The notes under the pieces: generated by a model | The model's database searches: none | What the model saw: the letters and a program-made list of their open reading frames with translations, nothing else | Told to the model about the DNA's origin: nothing | Shown: positions 56,674 to 64,000 of the stretch, piece by piece | How the letters are laid out: each line of letters opens with the position of its first letter | Numbering within the stretch: the stretch's first letter is position 1 | Program-made: the position numbers and the translations under genes | From: Phialocephala subalpina | Lineage: Eukaryota; Ascomycota; Leotiomycetes; Helotiales; Mollisiaceae | Direction of reading: 5' to 3' | Assembly (NCBI GenBank): GCA_900073065.1 | Contig: FJOG01000018.1 | Coordinates: 800,079-864,078, forward strand | Length of the DNA stretch: 64,000 nt

Positions 56674-58060
56674 ATGCGACGTGTGGTAGTGACAGGCCTT
56701 GGAGCCATTACACCCCTGGGCGTTGGCATTCGACGAACTTGGAACCGACTACTCGCGGGTGACAGTGGCATTGTCAGTATTGCCAAGTCTGCACCACAAT
56801 GGCGGGAATTGCCCAGCACGGTTGCTGGAATCGTACCAGAGGGGAGCAAGGAAGAGGGTGGATGGAAGGCTCTAGACTGGCTAGAGAGAGGGGATGAGCG
56901 TCGAATGGCAAAGTTTACACAATATGCAATTGCCGCTACAGAGATGGCCCTGGAGGATGCTGGGTGGAGACCAAACAAACAAGAGGACAAGGAAGCTACT
57001 GGTGTATGCTTGGGCAGTGGTATCGGAAACCTTGAGGAACTTTACAATACCAGCGTGGCCTATGATAAGACAGTAAGCTTCCGAGGACGCTGTTCGGATA
57101 GAAGAGATTTACTAAGACTGGATTGCAGGGTTACAAGAAAGTCTCCCCATTATTCGTTCCGCAGCTACTCATAAACCTCGGGGCCGGTCACATATCGATG
57201 AAGTATGGATTCCAAGGACCGAACCATGCCGTAACAACTGCCTGCACAACTGGGGCCCATGCTATTGGAGACGCGTCGCGATTTATCGCATTTGGGGACG
57301 CAGATGTAATGATTGCTGGTGGCTCGGAATCTTGTATACATCCGCTTGCACTCGCAGGTTTTTCGAGATCTCGATCGCTTGCTACTGCCTTCAACCACGA
57401 CCCTACCTCATCCTCGCGACCTTTCGACCAGGACAGATGTGGGTTTGTGATTGCCGAGGGCGCAGGCGTTGTTGTCCTCGAAGAATTGGAACATGCCAAG
57501 GCACGGGGCGCCGATATCTATGCTGAAGTCAGAGGGTATGGATGCAGCGGTGATGCCCACCATGTGACTGCTCCCAGAGAGGATGGCTTGGGTGCTCTAC
57601 TCGCGATGAAACGAGCTTTGAAGAACGCAAACATAGTGCCGAACGATGTCAACTACATCAATGCCCATGCCACAAGCACGCAATTAGGAGATGCTGCTGA
57701 AAATGCCGCAATCACGACGTTGATGCTTGGACCGGAAGGCGTTGAGAGTGGATGCCAGATAGCAGTTTCAAGCACGAAAGGTGCCATTGGCCATTTACTT
57801 GGAGCTGCAGGCGCCGTCGAAGCAATATTTTCGATATTGGCTGTGAAAGAGGTAGGAATTGCAGCACTTCTGCCAGAATGTCACTGATGTTTATACAGAA
57901 TGTCCTTCCGCCTACCCTTAACCTCCACAATGTCGGAGATGGTTTCAAGTGCAACTACGTCCCGTTAGCCGCCCAAGACAAGACCGTCAACGTGGCACTC
58001 TCGAATAGTTTTGGCTTTGGTGGTACCAATGCTTCACTAGCCTTCTCAAAATACAAGTGA
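56674..58060 (+). CDS. CEM1: 3-oxoacyl-[ACP] synthase, mitochondrial type (CEM1-like)
   Basis: Condensing enzyme of type II fatty acid synthesis, in fungi the mitochondrial pathway that feeds lipoate. Exons 56674-57072, 57129-57851 and 57899-58060 (introns 56 and 47 nt), 427 aa. Begins directly at the conserved [13 protein letters not shown] strand. Catalytic triad visible: Cys in [14 protein letters not shown], His in [12 protein letters not shown], His in [14 protein letters not shown]. The C-terminal [11 protein letters not shown] is also diagnostic. There is no presequence before residue 3, unlike CEM1, so either an upstream exon is missing or the protein is not imported. The stop lies 111 bp from the end of the convergent UstYa-like gene. 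A standalone KAS is normally housekeeping, not part of a polyketide cluster. Confidence 0.9.
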
Positions 58061-58171
58061 TCACGAAGGGATATTCGTCGGTCAAATGCTCAATTGTACG
58101 CCTTGGACGCCTTGTTGCCCCTGGTCTTTGCTATGTAAAATCAACGTGCTTTGGATACCATTTTGCCAAGC

Positions 58172-59141
58172 TCAAGTGCCACCACTGTCCAACATACCAT
58201 ACTCGTCGCCTCGCTGGGTGTAGAAATCTCGGAAGGTCTTCCATTTTCTGCAAGTGTGAACTTGAGGTTCGCCGATCAGATTGATGTTTGGCTCATCGCC
58301 AAATGGTCGCAACGGGACTGGAGTCAAGTCGCCAGCGCACTGAATGTTTTGTCGAAGTTGATCAAGACAATGTTCTGACGAATGTTAGCTTGAAACTTCC
58401 TCGAATGACCACGTCAGTCCATCAACTTACCAACGTGCACCTGGTGTACCGCTTCTGGAAGCTTGTGCTTATCATGCGTCAAGTAGTACTCGTGGCTCAG
58501 TGCTTTTCGAATTGCGTTCACGCAGTGCAATGAATGCATGACTTCCGGCTCTGCCAGATAATATCCTCTGATCGGGACTGGATTCTCCAAGCGCTTTGCC
58601 TCTTGCTCCGTAATTGCCAGATATTGTCCTATAGTTCAGGTTAGCTAGACTCTAACATGTTTGAAGGTGAACTCACCACGCAAGAGCTCATTCCAGGCGT
58701 CATCGATCTCTGGTGATGGAGTTCCAACATATTGCGGCTCTTTAGGATCGAACTCGCGATAGTATGTTTTGTCGGTGGCATTGTATCGGAAAGCGTTCGT
58801 GTATCTGACGAGCTCGGTTTCAATCGTTGGTGTCAACACGTCTGCGAAGAAGTCAGTCGATATCCTTCCTGTCTTTGGGTACTGAACAACATACCCCACT
58901 CCGTCGCAAATCCTTTCTTAGAGTCATCAACATTGCAAAGAGTTTGTGGTTGGAAGGTCAAGTAGACAGCTTGCAATGAGCAGATGATCGTTGTGGTTAG
59001 GATAATGGTGATAAGCACAACCATCCATTGCGACAAGGCTGGGCGGTGATGATCTCGTCGATGGTTGGAGGGGTGGGGGAGGAATGGCTCTTCGACATCG
59101 ATCTCCTTGACGAGTTCGTAGTTAGAGTTTGCGCATGTCAT
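58172..59141 (-). CDS. UstYa-family (DUF3328) oxidase-like protein
   Basis: Four exons: 59141-58895, 58841-58677, 58628-58431 and 58374-58172 (introns 53, 48 and 56 nt), 270 aa. A single N-terminal membrane anchor lies at about residues 40-65 (VVLITIILTTTIICSLQAVYL), then a luminal domain with both hallmark copper/metal motifs of the family: HSLHC in EPEVMHSLHCVNAIRK and HVEHC in VHQVHVEHCLDQLR, the second being rebuilt across the third intron. The C-terminus (INLIGEPQVHTCRKW) also matches. UstYa enzymes carry out oxidative cyclisation or chlorination in fungal ribosomal-peptide and some non-ribosomal and polyketide pathways. The codon at 59219 is GTG, so ATG 59141 is the start. Divergent from a Kex2-repeat protein gene. 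Confidence 0.93.
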
Positions 59142-59911
59142 GTTGAGGTTGTAGAGTGAATGTAGTTGAGCGGGGTCTTGCGCCAGTTTCGATGTCGTGG
59201 AGTTTGTGTTGATATGCACAAAAAGTGGCTGGTTACTTCCGAGGTAAATCGAGGAAGATCGAGCTCGTTAAAGATCTCGCGCTTTTACTAGCGTCCTTGT
59301 GGCAAGTGCCTTTGCAGACTCAGAAGTGAATTGATAGATCTCTTTTGCGGCAATACTCAAGTCCCAGATCCGGGCGGTCGGGTCACCTGTCATACGCTTG
59401 TATTTTCTGTACCTGCATTCAAATATTCTTGCACGACATGGTGCTAGCTTCGCTAGCTCTTTGCAGCGCAGTCGCCATCCTGATCCCCAGATTCGTCAGA
59501 AGTACCAAGTGTCACTGTGGACAATTCAGAATCCTGGCTAGAGCTGAATTCCATCAGTATTACTGAGCCTTTCCTTGACAAGAGTACCCAGTTTGGTGAT
59601 CGTGTGAATGAAGCTCAACCCGTCCAATTTCACAGATTGAGGAGAGCAGGGCAGTGGCGCAAGCAAGTGCTCGTGGAGCTTGAATCTTCAACGGATCGAG
59701 ATTTCATAGCGGAAGGGTCTTCATATATTGGCGAGAACCTAGGCGCCGTCCATCTGCTTCCCAAGTGCGACGGAGACACTGAACACAAGATGCGAATATA
59801 TGAACTAGCAGACTCCTCACTTGGCATCTGTCGCTCTCTTCCGACATCAAACTCAGATCATACCATCTTGGGATCCTTTGCTTGCTCGATATATCTTCAA
59901 CGTTTCCAATC
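59142..59911. promoter_or_regulatory. shared promoter of the UstYa-like and Kex2-repeat genes
   Basis: 770 bp between divergent start codons. It contains two GCTAGC palindromes separated by TTC (59443-59448 and 59452-59457), a paired site that could bind a dimeric regulator acting on both genes. That is inference; no known factor is assigned. Confidence 0.45.
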
Positions 59912-61230
59912 ATGCATCTCACTTCAGTCTTTTTGCTCACTGCCCTTCCCTTGACCCTAGGTCTACCACTTCAAGTACATCCTCCATCCGATTCTCACCT
60001 TTCTTTCTAAGACTAACTGACCTGCAGGCTCGAGACACTCCCTCTCTCACGTTACCGGACCCTCCCCTGCCGACCGCTAGCCTCACACCCAGTCAAATAC
60101 AAGCACTCGCCTGCGTCTGTCAAGACTTCCTCCTCAGCGGTCTTCTTACCAGCATCCCCGGAGCCGATCCTATCCATACTCTCTGTGCTGGCTATCCCGC
60201 CAGTCTCTGCACCAGCAGCACATCATCCTCTTCTGGAGGGACGTCCATTCCTCTACAGGGTGGCGTCACCTCCGCGCTCGGAAATGTTGGCGATGTTTCA
60301 AGCGTAGCATCAGGGCTCCTAGGAAGTCTCCCTATCGGCGCTATCGCGAAGGAGAAGCGTGATAGTGAACTTGAGGGTCGCCAAACAACTAGCTCGACGA
60401 CAGGCGGTGGTTTCAGCCTTCCGAATATTCCTGATCTCGGCCTTGGTGATGTCGGAACTGCAGTCGCTGTATTGTCAGGAGTGGAGAACAGCGCTCCAGG
60501 ACTGATCGGAACAGTCGGCACTGTAACGAGTTTGCTTGGAGCTGGTGGTTTGCCTATTGTTGCTCGCGAAGCAGAGCAAGAGAGGGAGAAGAGGCAACTT
60601 GATGGTCTTACAGCTCCCATTGCGCCCGTAGCTGGTGGATTGCTTCCTACGAGTAATCCCATCGCATCAACCGTGACGGGTTTGGTTGGAGAACTCACAT
60701 CAGGCTTAACTGGATCCAGTCTACTTTCGGGAGTGCCTTTTGTTGCTCGCGATACGGAGCCGGAGCCGGAAGAGAAGAGGCAACTTGGTGATCTTATAGA
60801 TCCTGTTAGCATCGTTACGGGGTTAGTTGGAAGCCTTGCAGGTGGATTGACTGGCAGTTCTGGTTCGGATCCTCTTATGGGTCTTACGGGAAGCACTGAT
60901 CCACTTTCTGGAGTCACGGGAAGCTTGGCGGGAGGCGCAGGAGGTGTACTTTCGGGAGTACCTGTTGTTGCACGTGATGCAGAGGAAAAGGAGAAGAGGC
61001 AACTTGGTGGTCTTGGTGATTCTGTTAGCATCGTCACAGGTTTGGTAGGAAGCCTCACAGGAGGACTTACTGGCGGCTCCAGTTCAGATCCTCTTACGGA
61101 CCTCACTGGGGGCTCTGATTCCATCTCAGGGATTACGAGTGGCCTTACAGGGGGTTCTGGTTCGTTCACGGGTGGTTTACCGATTGTGGGGAATAATGGT
61201 TTGGGTGGAATCTCAGGCATTGCTCGCTGA
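59912..61230 (+). CDS. secreted repeat protein with Kex2 (KR) processing sites
   Basis: Exons 59912-59974 and 60028-61230 (intron 53 nt with branch site CTAAC), 421 aa. Signal peptide MHLTSVFLLTALPLTLGLP. A short Cys domain follows (ACVCQDFLLSG, HTLCAGYPASLC; four Cys). The rest is Gly/Ser/Leu/Val repeats. Each begins with [VL]P[VIF]VAR(D/E)xE..EKRQL: GLPIVAREAEQEREKRQLDG, VPFVARDTEPEPEEKRQLGD and VPVVARDAEEKEKRQLGG, with a fourth partial unit KEKRDSELEGRQ and a closing LPIVG. The unit between KR sites is about 75-90 residues. Kex2 cleavage would release long hydrophobic peptides, as in fungal repellents, rather than the 10-20 residue cores of known RiPP precursors. A 354-aa antisense frame here is a shadow. 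Confidence 0.85.
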
Positions 61231-61833
61231 GATTCCAGACATGGTACAGACTTCAAAGCGAGATGGGAGAAAGCAAGAGGAAGAATTCCTAAGTTGCGAG
61301 CGGGTAGTAAGATTTCGAAGTGGTTGGCTTGTTGCTGGATTTGGGGCGTAGCGTGTCACGTTCAATAAGTTTGGCACCTTCCTGTTTTGTTGGACGCATA
61401 TTCTAGACGAGTGGGCGCATACCGTAGATGAGTATCTACTGAACTTCGATGTTTCATCTAGTACCACAATCTGCTTCTAGTCGGCGATTTGCCATGAGTC
61501 GTACACAAAAGCCGATCTTCTCCTGAAAGGTACACCCGGATCTTCGTGTGTTTGTCTGTAACGAGCTGTTCATCACTTGTAAAATTCTTGAACGTATGAT
61601 TTTATTCCTGAACCTGAAATTAAGCAACGAGCAGGCTCTCAGTGCTGTTCCATCGAGTCGATCTCAATCAAAATTCGCAACGCAGTCCCCAATTGGACTT
61701 CACGCTACTTCTTATCATCGTACTTTCCTCTTCAAGAGTTGATCCAGCTGCCTTGAGGCGGCACCAGAGGTACTTTCTGCGGAGTCGGCAAATTAGCTCT
61801 CAGTAGATTGCGAAATGGCGCTGTAGGTTTACC
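61231..61833. other. intergenic spacer
   Basis: 3' flanks of two convergent genes. Nothing recognised. Confidence 0.35.
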
Positions 61834-62399
61834 TTATTTGTCCTTTCCCTCCAACTCTGTCCAGTACTTGTAACCAGCTTTAAGAGCAGACTGTGAGCCC
61901 GTTCCAGGATGCGGCTTCACTTTATTACCACAAATCAAAGCCACCGTCGCTCCCATTTCGCCCAGCATCCAACTCAAGAACTCCTCTTCAGGTAAAACAC
62001 CAATTTTCCCAACCATCGAGAGGAAAGCCCTTGGATGCTTCAATGAGTTCTTCTTGTGAGCATTTGAGGGCTTCGTCACGATCCACAAGGGGGAAAGGAT
62101 GAATATATCCAACAGGTCTGTAAGCTGGCTTCGGCATAACTGCGTCAGGGGCCTTAGTGGATGGAGGCACTGAGCGAAAGTCGAATGGTGGGAATCTTAA
62201 GTCAGGGTCCTGGATGTATTTGTCGATGCATTGCTGAATCGTTGGGAAGATCTCTCTCACGTCTCTTGTTGCTGTTGAGGCGCTTATCTCGCTTTAGCCC
62301 TCGTTCAATCAACATGCATTGACGCGATATACTTTGATTAGTCGATCTTGGCGAGGCAACTCCTGCTATGGTTGATTTCTGAGAATCTTGTTTGGCCAT
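61834..62399 (-). CDS. hypothetical protein with a frame break at 61986-62013
   Basis: ATG 62399 (MAKQDSQKSTIAGVASPRSTNQ), intron 62272-62332 (61 nt), then exon TRDVREIFPTIQQCIDKYIQDPDLRFPPFDF, AYRPVGYIHPFPLVDRDEALKCS, LIEASKGFPLDGWE. The continuation in another frame is GVLPEEEFLSWMLGEMGATVALICGNKVK ending LEGKDK. A 28-nt GT...AG segment (61986-62013) would keep frame, but would be an extremely short intron; otherwise there is a 1-nt indel. No family recognised. Soluble, no signal. Confidence 0.45.
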
Positions 62400-62896
62400 C
62401 CTCGGGTGAGGAAGTGGGCGATAGGGAGAGCAATTTTTAGAGTGGAAAAGCTGGTCTTTATAGAGAGAAGTGTGCTTGATTGTGCATCTCTCAAAGCACA
62501 TAACATTGAATAATACTTTCAGATAAGTCTTCATTCAGGGAAACAGCCATCATGGATGACTACAGAAGCAATAAGATGCTTTGAGGCACAGAGGCACCCC
62601 ACCTTGTTTCTGCCTTCAAGTGGAAAGGTAGGACCCTTACCAGAGTAAGGCGTCAAGATGGATGATTGGGAGGGTGCTGGAGTTTGGTTTGAGGAAGACA
62701 AGAAGCAGAGATTGCAAAGGCTTGGTGGGAATTAGACGGAACAGGAAAGTGTTCTGTGAGGGTGTGGGGTATCTGCGTAGGGAAGTAACAACAAATCGGA
62801 TCCTTCTGATTCTGAAAACGATACTGTTCATTGAATGCGGGAGCTACAATGGAGCAGTAGCCCCTCCCCAAATCTTTCATTCCCTTTTCATTCCCT
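62400..62896. other. intergenic spacer
   Basis: Promoter of the hypothetical gene and 3' end of the CFEM gene. Nothing recognised. Confidence 0.35.
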
Positions 62897-64000
62897 TCAC
62901 AAAACAAGAGCAACCAACATCGCGGCGCCCAAAATCCCTGCCCCGGCCTTGAATCTTCCAGCCGCACCCGTGAACTGAACAGGCGCCGAGGTAGTGGCAA
63001 CTTCTGTGCTGAGAGCCTTCGTGCTCGTCGTCACCGAACTTCCTTTTCCCCCATTTCCACCCCCACTTTGTTCTGCCGCCGCAGTCGACGAACTCCCAAT
63101 CCCACTCACAGCTCCACTTGACCCTGGCCCGCTTCCAATTCCAGATGAAGCAAGTCCCGTGCTCGAAGCTCCAACAGCATAACAGCTGGTAGTTGCCGCC
63201 GTAATTCCAGAATTAGCGCAAGAGCACACATCATTCGCAGCACTCAAGACGCTCGGAATTTGCGAGGCAGGACAGGATGTTGCCACACATGGAGTGACTG
63301 CAGAGGTGAGTGCTGCGACGTTAGCAGATGTGCATTGGCAGGCGTAGTCGGTGACTGAGCAACCGATCGCCGAGATGGCGGATGTGAAGCATGGTAGCTA
63401 TGATCAATGTCAGCCAAGTCTTCACTGATGAAGGGTTGATAATATGGAAGTGAAATGGTGATGGACAAAAGGGAAGGGGCGCACTTACGGCGCAAGATGG
63501 AATCTCAGCAGCTTTAGAATTGCAATCTGGCGTGCTGGCCGGCACTGAGACGCATGTCGTGGTACCTCCTGATGTTCCCAAGCCACTTCCTAAGCTCGGT
63601 GTTACGCTGGCACTTGATCCGGTTGACTTGGATCCAAGCGACCCACTCGATTCGGATGTACCACCTCCAGAGGAAGATCCTGATGAGCAGATTGTCCCTC
63701 CAGTCACCGGACTATTCGCGCAACTACAAACCGCATCGGTAGCGCTTAGTACGGCTGCGATCTCTGAAGCTGGACCTATTTAAAGTCAATGAGTGAATCT
63801 TGGAGAGATTGAGGGGTTCCATACAAGAAGTTGCCACGCAAGGCGAAACATCGGAAGTCAAAGTAGCCTTATTTGCTGCTGTACATTGACATGCGTAGTC
63901 CGAAATATCACACCCAATTTTCGCAATCGAAGTCGTTAAACAAGACAGGGCACATGAAGGGATTGCAGCTGCTTCACTGCTGCAGTCTGGTGTTGAGGCA
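62897..64000 (-). CDS. multi-CFEM domain protein with GPI-anchor signal, 5' end beyond the window
   Basis: Cell-surface protein of the CFEM family (8-Cys domains; several bind heme or act in fungus-host contact). Exons visible: 64000-63825, 63775-63489 and 63397-62897 (introns 47 and 91 nt). At least two CFEM units: one at the right edge (IPSCALSCLTTSIAKIGC, DYACQCTAANKATL, CVATSC, VCSCANS) and a second (IPSCA|LPCFTSAISAIGC, DYACQCTSANVAAL, CVATSC, DVCSCANS), each with the C-x-C pair and the Asp typical of heme binding in some members (SVTDYAC, DISDYAC). A Ser/Gly linker separates them. The end is a Ser/Gly/Thr-rich stalk then FKAGAGILGAAMLVALVL, a GPI-attachment signal. The start and any signal peptide lie off the window. 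Only the second unit is interrupted by an intron at SCA|LPC. Confidence 0.93.

Noticed and set aside
58172..61230. Classical ustiloxin-type (dikaritin) cluster
   Set aside because: No short Tyr-containing core repeats, tyrosinase, P450 or peptidase partner in the window; only the oxidase-precursor architecture is shared.
60192..61256. 354-aa antisense ORF opposite the Kex2-repeat gene
   Set aside because: It mirrors the Gly/Ser/Leu codon pattern of the sense repeats (Pro/Thr/Arg-rich complement), has no domain, and the sense strand has signal peptide, intron and KR sites.
1..64000. CRISPR arrays, bacterial operons or ribosome-binding sites
   Set aside because: The DNA is eukaryotic with spliceosomal introns; no regularly spaced direct repeats were seen.
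1..64000. tRNA or rRNA genes
   Set aside because: I saw no convincing A/B-box pair with cloverleaf potential or rRNA core sequence; a covariance search could still find a tRNA missed by eye.

Overview
The window is nuclear DNA from a filamentous ascomycete (Pezizomycotina). Most genes are broken by short GT-AG introns of about 45-60 nt, genes lie on both strands, and the repertoire is typical of moulds: Zn2Cys6 regulators, CFEM, UstYa/DUF3328, a Git3-like GPCR, a bifunctional BioDA, an alkaline ceramidase and oligopeptide transporters. No narrower placement is claimed. There is one assembly gap (12709-13105). Exon joins below were read by eye from reading frame and splice sites. Those for the biotin genes, ceramidase, MFS, GPCR, DHFR, CBP3, KAS, UstYa-like and Kex2-repeat genes keep frame throughout.

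Layout. 0.4-3.8 kb: a zinc-cluster regulator and an intracellular-looking GH16 protein. 4.3-10.7 kb: a biotin synthesis cluster (bioDA on minus, bioB and bioF on plus) covering all steps from pimeloyl thioester to biotin. 10.7-15.2 kb: mostly gene-poor, with the gap and one unrecognised protein. 15.3-17.6 kb: a methyltransferase with a frame break and an MCT-type MFS carrier. 18.4-20.4 kb: a degenerate chimera of a fungal STAND-type N-terminal domain and a chitin synthase. 20.7-29.1 kb: alkaline ceramidase with a 13-nt micro-exon, Zn2Cys6 regulator, LtrA-like membrane protein, a small repeat locus and a GPCR. 29.1-34.2 kb: a 161-bp MITE-like element, a Dal5/Tna1-type MFS carrier and dihydrofolate reductase. 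35.3-43 kb: lineage-specific hypothetical genes, including an intact WKDIE-repeat gene beside a duplicate with a stop codon. 43.3-47.8 kb: CBP3-like bc1 chaperone and oligopeptide transporter 1. 49.3-55.6 kb: methyltransferase, alpha/beta hydrolase with a GC-AG intron, oligopeptide transporter 2. 56.7-61.2 kb: ketoacyl-ACP synthase, then a UstYa-family gene divergent from a secreted Kex2-site repeat protein. 61.8-64 kb: an unknown gene and a multi-CFEM GPI protein running off the right edge.

The strongest candidate for an undescribed system is the divergent pair at 58172-61230. A UstYa-type oxidase with two HxxHC motifs shares a 770-bp promoter with a signal-peptide protein carrying repeated KR cleavage sites. 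This is the architecture of fungal ribosomal-peptide pathways, but the repeats are long and lack tyrosine, so a classical ustiloxin-like product is not supported. The second is the STAND N-domain/chitin synthase chimera. Several genes (TF at 0.5 kb, methyltransferase at 15.8 kb, the chimera, the TF at 23.6 kb, the gene at 62 kb) show single-frame breaks. These are real decay, very short introns or residual indel errors, and cannot be told apart from the sequence alone.
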